Assembly: GCA_035582835.1 (NCBI GenBank)
Contig: JAYKAV010002109.1
Location: forward strand, 4,161,797 to 4,225,796
Length of the DNA: 64,000 bases
Direction of reading: 5' to 3'
Source of the DNA: Phoebastria nigripes
Taxonomy: Eukaryota > Chordata > Aves > Procellariiformes > Diomedeidae
Shown here: in pieces, positions 35,062 to 45,610 of the stretch
How the letters are laid out: the number at the start of each line of letters is the position of its first letter
Numbering within the stretch: position 1 is the first letter of the stretch
Notes under the pieces: model-generated
The model's database searches: none
The model's input: only the letters and a program-made list of their open reading frames with translations
Told to the model about the DNA's origin: nothing
Position numbers and translations under genes: made by a program

Positions 35062-38000
35062 AAAGAAATAATGAGACAGTTAAGCTCAACTGACAAAAAG
35101 AGGTAACAGAAGTAACGCAACTGCAGCACTACGGTCTATACAGTGGGGGATCACAGAGAGAAACGTACCATATACATAAACTCCCTACAAAGCTTGAATC
35201 ACTCAAAAATGCATGTAGATGGTCCCTAGAAATGTGAAATATAAATATTTCCTTACTAAACAATGCATGTGTGACATAAAATTCAATTAATGCATTACCA
35301 TTAGACGACAAAATACTTTTCCAGCTTCTGTTATAGCCCTGAAAACTGTCACATATCAGGTTTGCTAGTAACAACGTTGACTCAATATTTCTCTAACACA
35401 GTTCTTTGTCTCTCACAAGGGATAGTAGAGTACTGTGTAACACTTTTATTCCTGACAGTTTTTCTTGCAGGTGCATATAGTCAATCTATTTGCCATTTCT
35501 TCTACTGCACTCCCAAAAGAATACACCTTTATTGGATCTAAAAGCAAGTGACATATTTCCCCCTAACTGACACTTTCTTTATAAATAAGTTATTTTAGAA
35601 ATGTTTCTGTATGTGATAAACTGGAAAGGCTATCTAACCTATGGCAAGCTAAGAACTATAGTCTCCAGGAGTTTTCCTTGAGGAAGCATTTGGGACCTGT
35701 ATATTTTAATATCAAATGAAAAGCTGTATGTTTGCTGTTATACAGGCAGGAGCAAGATGCATGAAGGCATATAAAAGTTACAGCAGAGGTGAGATATTTC
35801 CAGAAATAATCCAAAAGAGTAAACACCAATGAAAACGAAAATGCCTTCCTGCCCACTGTTAGAAAACATATTGATTTTCTAACCAATTCCATATATGATC
35901 TAAGTTTAGGTAATTTAATGCAATAGATACTTATTCCCTGAATACACTTCCCGGAATATACTGAATACAATAGATACTGATTCCAAATCCCAAGATAATG
36001 CAAACATTTTCTGCAAATAAAGACGTATTTCAAAACCTGGTAAAATGCAACACAGGAAAAGTTATTCAGGTTCGCTGCTAGTGTATCATTGGCTTTTTGA
36101 GTGTAATGACAAAATTACAGCACCAGATCCTCAGCTGGTAAAAACTAAGGACTATACTGTACAGTCATAACATGTTAAGCTATAATGAGCAAACAAAATA
36201 AAGACATCACCAGCTGGAATCAAAAGCAGTATTATAACTGCTATAACTAACTGTAACTATTTAGGTAAAAAATACAGTTTATCAGTCCACATTGTTAAAA
36301 ACTCAAATTAACATTCTTTACTACTGCTCTTCCCCAGAATAGGCTACCGGTTGCCTTGTGAATGTATTAGCAAAACAAGATCTCCTATGTATACTTTACT
36401 ACTAATCCTTTATTCAACAGAAAACCAAATTCTGAAAACAAAGCTATCTGCCCCGAAATATTTTTAGAGAATAAACATTGTTCTTAAAATTAACAATTAA
36501 ACTTCTCACTTCATTTGCCAAACATCTGTATATGTAAAATGTACTCTAAAATACTGTTACTCTTGGTTAGATTAAATCAAACAAGTAAAAAGATAACCTA
36601 GCATTCTTTGATCTGAAACATGCAGAACCATAAAATGTTTGGACATGATAAAAATTTGACATCACAGATAAGCTTCACATCTTTTATTCTTTTTCATAAA
36701 GAAGTGTCAGACAACTATATAAAAATAATAGATCAAATAAACATAGACACTGTTATACACAGAGCATAAAACCTTAAAAAAACACTGAATAATTCAAGGG
36801 AACTCCAGCAACACTTGTAATTTACAACACTTGCAATTTTTCATAAAGCAATACTTTTTTTAATTTTCATCTTTTTTCTACAGGGCCTCAGGAAAAAGAA
36901 AGGCAAAAATTGAACTATAACTACAAATATTAGAAGTGTTTGCTTTTAGTATCAATGTAGTAAATATGCCATTACTCTTAGATGGTAATGCAATATGCAA
37001 ACAATATTTGTCCCAGATCACCACAGTAAACAACATTTTCAGAGACTATAGTATTTTCCCCTCCTGCTAGTTGCAAGACTACTTTGCAAAAAATGACAAT
37101 TTTTGAATACCTTCACAATAGAAGATACTTTTCCTTTCTGAAACAGCAGAACCACACACAGATTAAATACCTTTTTCTGTTCTAGGGCAAGTGCTCAGAT
37201 TTTCAGCAATGTAATTAGCCTAGGCGTAGCAGGCTGTATTAATTCTGATGTTTCCACTAACTTGAGTATCTCTGCATTGCACTGCACAGCATTCATCATA
37301 AGGAAACCAAAGATCTAGTCTCAGTTTTACCTCTGATCTGCTCCTTGCATCTGCTCTGTTACTTTAAAATATACATTTTCTTCTGTATCTTACCCTTTAA
37401 TAAATATTCCTGTGCCCCAACAGTTTATGTGCAGAGGAAAGAACAGCTCACCAGGAAAAACACAGACATTCAAACAGTGACTAAATATATAATTGGGAGT
37501 TATAACATATAACCTGACTTGGAGAAGTAAACATCACGTCCACATTTCATTGTTATCTCCTATAACTATGTTTTGTGCGATCATACTTGGACTACTGTTT
37601 GCTTGTTCTTAAGATTTTTTTCCAAACTTCTCAATTTGAGAAATAGCATCCTAAAATGTTGTCTTCCTGCCAGCCAACCTTGAAAACAATTTCCTTCTCT
37701 CTACCCCTTCTAGACACACTGACACCAAAACACTACTGCTTCCCTTACTCCCCCAGACAGTTTCTCAAATCTGTATCGCTTTTTCATTGCCACAGCACCA
37801 GGAGTTTTGTTAACACATGTTGCAAGGACCAGAGGCACTTACGTACTCCGGAGGAAACGTATATATTGTTGTTGCTCATATGACCATTATGGCTAGCTTA
37901 TTTTGTGGGAATCATTTGACTGTTTCAAAATCCAACATTTGACCAGCCCTCTTGACTTTCATTTCTTTAGACACTCCTAACTAATCAAAGTGAATTGTCT

Positions 38001-38298
38001 TGGGTTTACAAATTTACAATCCATTGTTATAGAGTTTGATACTCTAACTAGGTACACCCAATTTCCACCTTGGCCACAACATATACAAAATAAGTGGTTT
38101 TCTTGTTTTTTCTCACTGAATTTTCCTTTTCAGAAATTCTAAAGTACCAACTTACTGCTAAGTCTACTGTGTAAGTTTTAATGAGGCGAGGTGTTTTAGG
38201 GAGAGACGGTTGTATTTTCTTAAGAAATACGGGAAATTACTATTGTTTTCTGATGTAAGAGTACTGACACAATTTAAAGCACTTATTAGCTGCAGTGG
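35062..38298. other. anonymous AT-rich non-coding sequence
   Basis: No gene supported; the 125-codon minus frame at 35656-36033 starts at TTG and has no domain. At 36121-36140 CACCAGATCCTCAGCTGGTA closely matches a widespread old amniote repeat. Confidence 0.5.
36121..36140. repeat. ancient L3/CR1-like amniote repeat relic
   Basis: CCAGATCCTCAGCTGGT followed by AAAA instead of the expected GTAAATCAG. Same family as the copy at 20131-20175; name inferred. Confidence 0.4.
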
Positions 38299-38318
38299 AG
38301 CTGCAGCTGCAGCTGCAG
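38299..38318. repeat. triple CAGCTG E-box repeat
   Basis: AGCTGCAGCTGCAGCTGCAG: three overlapping units, each CAGCTG a class-A E-box bound by bHLH proteins. It is also self-complementary. Confidence 0.8.
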
Positions 38319-40006
38319 GCTCATACTTAAAATACCATTAATTCCTTTAGTAACTGAACTCATAACAAACCAAAGGGAGTAAATTAAATGAATATATATA
38401 TTTTATATGCATTAGTGGCATATGAGTCACCTTGATCTCCTTTGGGATGGAACTCTAATTAGCACTGGAACATATTTTGTCTATAGAAATTTCTGTTGAT
38501 TGCCCAAGAGGCAACAGGAACTCATTTTACCAGATGATGTTAACTTTTATGGGTTAAGGTGGTGAGTTACCAGGAGCCGCAGCTGTGTGTTTTACGCTCA
38601 GGGCACTTTTTAAGCAACTCCATATTTTAAGAATCGTGACATTCACATCTGATGTAAGAAAAAATAACAAAAAAAGAAATGATAAATCATTATGTATTAA
38701 AATCTTAGAACTGAGAAAAGAACTATGTTAATGCTCTGACATATCACTTATGCATGTATTATATATAATAAGTTCAGGTAATTAGAATTACAGCAAAGAA
38801 ATGAAGTTATTGACATGAGCTGACTGTAAAGTATAAAGAAAGCTGTTGTTAAAGCAATGGCATGGACTTTGCAACTCTGAGATTTGCTAACAGTTCTTGG
38901 TAAGATTATTTGCAAATTGAAGGAATATTAAAAACATGTCCATATGATGGCTTGGACACCTATTTACTAGCATTTTTATTTTATATCTGTTTTCAGAAGT
39001 TTTAGTATATAACAACTGCAAAAGATTTCTTCAGGCTGAAATTTAGCTTGGAACACAGGAGTCTGCATAAAGCAATCTTGTGCATTTAAGTAAAAAAACC
39101 CATCATTTAAAATGTTTTAGACCTTCTTTGAATTAGAAATTTAGAAAATATTTCCCACCTAAAAACCCCAATTTCGGACTCAGTGCAAAAAAATACACTG
39201 CTTTTCAACATGTTAAAATATGCCATGAGTTAACAAAGCAATTGTATCATTCTAAGACAGCTTTGTTACTAAACCTGGAGTGCAGAATACACAGAATACT
39301 TGTATTTTTGCTAAACTACCAGAAGAGAAAGCAAATAGTGGAACTGCAGATCCTCAGAACAAACCACACTTATTAGGTCAAAAACCTAAAATACATACCA
39401 TAAGTGGAAGATTCAACTGAAGCTTCTCTTTCTCTTTCTTTCCAATTTACCTCCTCTATCAAAGGAAACACCAAAACCTTCTTTGACAGAATGTTAAGAG
39501 TTTTGAAGCCCTTTCAAGCTGTTTTCACTCCTTTCTACTATTTGTATGGACAAATCAAATGTCATAAAAACAAAAGATAGATTAATCTTTGTATCCTCAT
39601 TTCTCTCAATAAAGTAATTTATAATTAATGATACCAGTTTCTCCAAAGTATCTCTATTTTTTTCTGAAAGGGATATGTTTTATGTAACACAAAACCTTAA
39701 TTCCTATGAGGCACCATAACAGGAGATCCAATAAAATCCTTAGGTACTAAAAGCAGTCACTGGATGGGTTTAAATGCCCAAGTCCAGAACAATTATCCAA
39801 AAAACTTGCTAATACCTTATCTACCAAACTAAGTTATTGCTTGTGGAAAGGGTGCTAGATGAGAGTGCTAGTTCCTCTGTAACTATCAGCTGTTCTTGTT
39901 CTTCTGCCCTGGTAAGAGACAGGAAGACCTTAGAGAAATAAAGGCTGAGGGAACCTTCTCTAGACTTGATGGTTCNCATACTATTAGTGGAGGTAACCAA
40001 ACTTAC
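38319..40006. other. non-coding sequence, first part CNE-like
   Basis: 38390-38640 contains CATATG, CTAATTAG, a further CAGCTG and balanced composition suggestive of a conserved element. The rest is unremarkable. Isolated N at 39976. Confidence 0.35.
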
Positions 40007-40067
40007 TTCCTGAGATTGCTTTTAATAGCTGTAGACACTTCTATTTGAACTGGAACTGGTCCTGAAA
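40007..40067 (-). other. exon-like open segment, 61 nt
   Basis: On the minus strand an acceptor ending TACTGCTCAG precedes 61 nt whose open frame reads SGPVPVQIEVSTAIKSNLR, followed by a consensus donor GTAAGT. Entry in phase 1 and exit in phase 2. The frame also extends upstream to an ATG at 40110. Exit phase fits the entry phase of 29810-29946, a one-in-three coincidence. Confidence 0.13.
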
Positions 40068-40299
40068 CTGAGCAGTACGGTTCAGTAAAGCCTCTTCTTG
40101 TGTCCTCCATGTTATACCAGTGTTGGTTTTTTTTTTTCCATTGAATACTTCCCACCAAATTCTGGATTTTTTTATACATTGAGCCACACAAAGTATGCAG
40201 AACAACAAGACAGATATATAAGAGCTCTGAACCACATATTTAAAAGCCTGATAAACGAAAAACGCTCCACATCCTCTCAGTGATACCAGTTTTACACAT

Positions 40300-40860
40300 T
40301 ATTTAATTTCACTGCAATCAGTTTGGATTTGCACTGGAACATCCCCCTCAGCATGCAATTACTGTGTTTGTTGGATTTTCAGTTATTTTTTAAAAGTCTG
40401 CCAAAGAACTATTAGCGTTTCACATGTCAGTGACACCTGGCATCCACAGTGACTCTGCAAAATTTAACGGCAGCAAGGGAATTGTTATTGTCTCTTGCTT
40501 CACTGGTCCATGAACTGAGGAGTTCCTGAGCAAGTCTTGGCACAGTGCAGCAAAGCAGCTGTTAGGCCCTATTGTTGTCAAGAATACGCATTTTGACAAC
40601 TACTAATCATGTATTTACTCTGAACAGTGAATAATCTTATACATTTATTATTCTCAGAATATATTTACCCAACAAGTAATGGCAGCTCTAAATGAGTTTC
40701 TTATGTCCTAGCAAGAAAACACAAACAGTAATTAATTAGTTTATTCTTATTTAGCCATAATTTATTTATTTATTTCCCCAAGCCATCCATCTACCTGCCA
40801 TCATAAAGCTAAGTACATAATGGCAGGTAGCTTTTGGTGACATTTATGGTTATCAAGTTT
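40300..40860. promoter_or_regulatory. candidate conserved non-coding block
   Basis: About 560 bp of complex sequence with GTAATTAATTAG (homeodomain), several ATTGTT (SOX) motifs, TTTGACAA, a TTTA tandem near 40761-40777, and an 8-bp inverted pair CTACCTGCCAT / ATGGCAGGTAG (about 40791-40801 and 40820-40830). Little low complexity. Its role as an enhancer is inferred from texture only. Confidence 0.25.
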
Positions 40861-42306
40861 TTGGCAAAATTCCTTACAAACTATTCTAGGGAACCTCAAT
40901 TGTCTTTAAGGTGAGAGGTCTAATTTTGTCTTGAATTGGGAACAATTTAAAAGACAGAAAAATGGATGGTATAAGTAAAACAAAACACTTCAACAGTTGA
41001 ACGGGTTCAAGTTGGTAGTTATCTATTCTCTGTTAAGAAAAACCAAAACAGAGTTGCTAAGCTGTCTAAATTGCATGTTATTTAGGTTTGTCATGACAGG
41101 CTATAGATGTAAGCCATTCCCTGGGAAGCTAACAAATCTTTGTGTAGTGATGGTATGATGGCAGATTAAACTAAGTTGTGATCTATATATGCTAAGAGAG
41201 AAAGTAAGGAGTCATTTAACTTCTGCAGATTCTTTGGGCTATAAGGACAATGATTCAGGAAAATGGGAATGGGTGTCATCTACAAATCAGAAAGTTTAGG
41301 ATCGAGTGCACAAGAACTGATAATAGGTTATAGGGAAGGTTACATATGGGAATACATGGTAATGGTAACTCTGGGCACAATGTTGCCATGTTACCCAAAC
41401 TCTTGATACATGCATTGCATTTTAGAATAATGCAGTTCTTCCTTCTTAANCTTTCCCTCTCTAATTGTAAAATAGATGATCTTGCCAAAGATTTGTAAGC
41501 TCTAAGACATTTCTAAAGTTGTAAAACTAAATAAGTATTCCAGAGCTATTAATTTTACCTAAGGGATACTCAGCGTGGAAGCTGGTAGTAGGTCAAAACC
41601 TGAGATAGGTTTAATCTACAACAGAAAGTATTACCAATTTTATACTTAGGAACTCTTGTCTAGGATAAGTGTAGGAATAATGAATTGGACCTATATGACT
41701 ATATCAATTTATACTCACAAATTATTAACTTCTCAGAAATATCTTTCCTATATGAACTAGGCAATGGGTAGACAAACAGTGATCAAATTACTAAAAATAT
41801 CTCTTCTAGGGACAACTAAATATTAGATCATTCAAAATGCATAAAAATATTACAAACAATATTGTAATTGAATAAATCACCTGTATGTCTTTTTTGTTGC
41901 GCTACAGAAATACCGCAATAACTCCTTAGTACTATGAGATTGCTGAATGCATAGCAGCATTTTTTTTCCTATTTGCTTCTCCCTGAAGTAAAATAAATCA
42001 TAATGAATGATAAACATATGAGAAAGGAGTGCTACATTTACAGTTATTTGGAAAAGATAATAATTAAAAACTGTATTCATCTGCACCACAATAACTCTCT
42101 TTCTTGAAGCAAATCCAGCGGCAAACAGAATTACATCATATCACAGAGTCTGGAAATCATGCCCACTTTCCTTTTGACCTCAGAGCACAGGTTTACCAAT
42201 TTCGCAATATTTTATACATGAGATAAAGAACAACTAATTTGACTTAAAACTGGAAAAGACTGTGAGAATGACTTTAGATGGTAAGAACACTGTCAGTCTT
42301 CAACTG
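40861..42306. other. anonymous AT-rich non-coding sequence
   Basis: No gene supported. Isolated N at 41450. Confidence 0.55.
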
Positions 42307-42890
42307 TGTATAAAGACCCCGAAAGCATGCCCCCACCAGGAAGTCTGGTGCTGGGACTCAGGACCAACTTAGCAAGTGTGACTGCAGGCTGCCTCCCTCC
42401 CCCTTGGAGAGGAGCTCTCAGGCAGTGCTGTGGGGAGTCAGGGCTGAGTCCCTGCCCATGGGAGGTGCTTTCAGCTGAGGCTCTTGCCCTTGGCCCCACC
42501 TGAGCTATAGCCTTGTATCAGGCCATGAACCCTGTTAATCCATGCCCCAACCCATGGGCTGATGTCCTGGCCTGACCTCAGCCCTGTCCCATCACTATGG
42601 ACATGGCTGGCAGTGACATGGCTATTTCACTCTGGTCATGGTCACCAGGCTCCTGATCCTCTTTTCTGACTTGACCTCAGCCCTGCCCCTTCCTCACAGG
42701 GGTGCCTGATGGCTGGGAGCTGCCCCCAGCTTTCCCCCGCTAGCTTGCCCTGTTACCTTGGTGGGAGGCAGTGGGATGGGCCCAGCCCTGCCAGTCCCTG
42801 TGGGGATCCCAGGTGGCTCCAGGCCCCCAGGGAGCAGCCACCCCCTCTGCACTATGCTGATGAGGGGCTACAGCTACTTGAAAAAAAAAA
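42307..42890 (+). repeat. GC-rich, CpG-depleted, A-tailed patch (possible retroposed sequence or GC-rich minisatellite relic)
   Basis: Hand counts give 60% GC for 42361-42420 and 73% for 42781-42840, against roughly a third in the surroundings, yet only two CpG occur in 584 bp, so it is not a CpG island. It ends in A10 (42881-42890). The hexamer CAACTG lies directly before (42301-42306) and after (42891-42896), a possible short target duplication. TGACCTCAGCCCTG occurs twice, 99 bp apart (42573 and 42672). Open frames on both strands follow from GC richness and show no domain. Family not identified. Confidence 0.45.
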
Positions 42891-43899
42891 CAACTGATGA
42901 GAGCAATACAAGATTTTAAAAAATTTCAGCTATATTTCTGCTCTGAACAAACTTTGCGTTTTGTTTGTTGTACAGATCCTTCTGTATTGTTTCTCACTGT
43001 GAGCAAAAATGTAAACATTTAAAGTTTTCTTGAGGAGGGTTGATGGAATCTCAGGTTCACTGTTTTCCAAAGTGGAAAATCTTTGTCCAACAGTGAGAAG
43101 ATTTTTCACTGGCTTATGACTAGGTCATTGCCAAATAGCACTGCTGCAGATGAAGCGGGATATATCCTCAGACAGACTTTAATCTCGAGCAAATTACCTA
43201 TTGCCTGAGTAACAATTATTTCTTTTTGCTACAGAAACCTACTTTTATAGAAAATACAAGGTTCAATGGTGGTTTCTATGAGTGACTACATATAATCACC
43301 AAAAAAACCATAACTGCACTGATGATGGTAATACAGCATGGATGATCATTAATTATTAGATTAATTCATTACAAGCACATGGGATACAGTCTCAATGTTA
43401 ATTTAAATCCCAAATAGAGCATAAGGACATGCAGGCCATATTATCACCCACACAGAAAACCACTGGTAAGTTCTTAGCAGGAAAGCATGTAAGTACTTAG
43501 TTGGGGCTACTGGTCTAACAGCAGAACTGCTGGTAGCGAAAGTGGGATAAGTTATTTTAACAAGCTGTTAATATGAATCATTCCTTATTATACCATGGCT
43601 AAATGTGAGAAGTAATGAGGTACAAAACTTAACTGCCTTAGGATAAGCCTGGAGAGATATGAGTTAAAGGCAAGAGGAGAAGAATCTTTGAGCAGCTAAG
43701 CATAGTTAAAATCAAAAGACACATACAAAATACTAGAATCCCTGACTGGCCTTGGAACACAAGCAAATATCATATTTAAACACAGAATACAAGAACACTG
43801 GTGTTCACGAATAACTTCAAACTCTACTATTTTAAAACATTGTGATGTAGCATCAAAATAATTCATTTTCTTTGCTTATTTTTAGCCCCAAATCCTTTC
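42891..43899. other. anonymous AT-rich non-coding sequence
   Basis: A donor-like ACTGGTAAGT near 43462 has no convincing acceptor before it. Nothing else recognised. Confidence 0.5.
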
Positions 43900-44480
43900 T
43901 GTTTTCAGTTAGTCTGACATCACCTTCTGTCTTTAGCTGGAACGCTGCCCTCCCCCATGATCTAAGCAGAGATGCACTTAATTTTGTTTTGGGGCTAACA
44001 AAAACATTCAAGGTCTATTATTTTGAAAAGACTATAATGATTTGTGTTGAAATATTTGATTTAACTCATCATCAAAACATTTGGATTTGTGACTCATACT
44101 GAATTTTATTTTCCATTTTAATGCCCACAGTCTCAGGAGCAGACTTACATTGTGATGGTAAGCTGTATGGATTCAGAATACTTCCTTATTCTCTTAAAAC
44201 TTTCTGTGATGCTTATTGTTATTCCTTTGCCTTTGCCTGCTTCTCCAGCCTCCAATTAAAGGCTGGAACAATTAGGTTTTATTTAATTGTAAGTTTGCTA
44301 ATTGAATAGATATATAGACAGTTGAAAGCACCAGGATTCTCTACAGGGTCTTGTTTATCAGTGTCTAAATCTTGGTTAACAGCTTGCTAGCATTCTAAAT
44401 ATACAACTATTTATTTAAGTATTTATGTACAATGTTTGTTTACCATGGCAACTGCTATACCAACTTGACATAACACAGAA
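43900..44480. promoter_or_regulatory. candidate conserved non-coding block with RFX-like site
   Basis: Complex low-repeat sequence with CCAATTAAAGG, CTAATTG, AATTAGG and TTATTGTTAT motifs, and CCATGGCAACTG (about 44442-44453), which matches an RFX X-box half. It also contains the microexon-like segment 44131-44157. Inference from motif clustering only. Confidence 0.25.
44131..44157 (+). other. microexon-like segment, 27 nt
   Basis: A T-rich tract and ATGCCCACAG precede 27 nt (TCTCAGGAGCAGACTTACAT plus TGTGATG) followed by GTAAGC. The length is a multiple of three. One frame reads SQEQTYIVM; a second is also open. No host gene known. Confidence 0.15.
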
Positions 44481-45469
44481 GTAATTTTATTCAGATACAT
44501 TTACCTCTTTGTTAGAATTCATCCATATTTTATGGTATTTAAAGAGAAACAACAACAAATTCTCAATATATGTTTCAACTTATTTTATGTGTAAAAGGTA
44601 CTTGTCAATTTTCTGGTACAGTGTATATGACTAAAAGTATTTGCCAACCACAGAACTGGTCAAACAGCCAATTAAATCAGTTGGGGGAAAAAAATTATAG
44701 CAACCTTTGAATATTACTCAACCCGTGGTTCTTCCATTAACGAGTTTTTTTATCTTACTTTTTGAATTTATACCCCAACTACAATTTTGAAAAAAGAAAT
44801 ACAAACAGGAAAACATATGTATCCCAGTAAAAATACAGTTTCTCTAATTATCTTTTTCTACCGTCTTTTCTTACACTTCAGACTCCATAGTTAATAGTTT
44901 CTACATTCTAACTTCCCTTAAAAATTAATCCAGCTCTGTTCCAGACTTCTAGAAGAACCTAGTCCACATCTGAATGCATCTCGGCAAGAGCAATCTACTA
45001 CTGACTCCCAAGTTGCTCAGAGCTGAATACTCAAAACACCTTTTCTGATACTTGTTCTAGGATCCAATGCTGTGAAAGAAAGAGGTTACACAACTGATCG
45101 GTTAAACTGCTGTAAATTCACAGTATGTTAACTAACTGGACTGTGTCCTTGGTTCACTGAAGAGACAGGGCCCACATCCTTCCTCATCTGCATCTGTGGA
45201 AATGGCCAGACTTGTTAAGTCACATGCTATGTTTGGATATATAGATCATGGCCAAAGTAAAGACCAAAACTACACACATACAGTTCACAGAAATATAAAC
45301 CCACACTTCAAAACCACAAAGGATAATTGGTGATCTATCTTTGCTTGACCTGTTACACTGAATTTCACTGACATCTGATTTACTAGTGAAATCAGAAGAT
45401 GAAGAACATACAGTCCTAGAACTGCCAAAATTAAGGCAGACCCCAAAGGGAGTTTGCAGGGTTAAAGAG
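44481..45469. other. anonymous AT-rich non-coding sequence
   Basis: Nothing recognised. Confidence 0.55.
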
Positions 45470-45610
45470 AATAATAACTACAGCAAGAATAGTAATAACT
45501 ATTATAATAGTAATAGTATAGAATAGAATAGTATAGAATACTAATAGAATAGTACTAATAATACTAATAATAGAATAGTACATAGAATAGTAATAATAAT
45601 AACTACAGCA
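45470..45610. repeat. imperfect TAATAG/GAATAG microsatellite flanked by a 16-bp direct repeat
   Basis: Units such as AATAGTAATAG, AGAATAG and ACTAATA alternate for about 110 bp. AATAATAACTACAGCA occurs exactly at 45470-45485 and 45595-45610, so the array probably grew by slippage or unequal exchange around that motif. Confidence 0.85.

Noticed and set aside
35656..36033. 125-codon minus frame
   Set aside because: Starts at TTG, F/L/Y/C-rich chance composition, no splice context or domain.
42293..42503. Complementary open frames on both strands
   Set aside because: GC-rich, stop-poor patch gives open frames in several phases; no codon bias or family.
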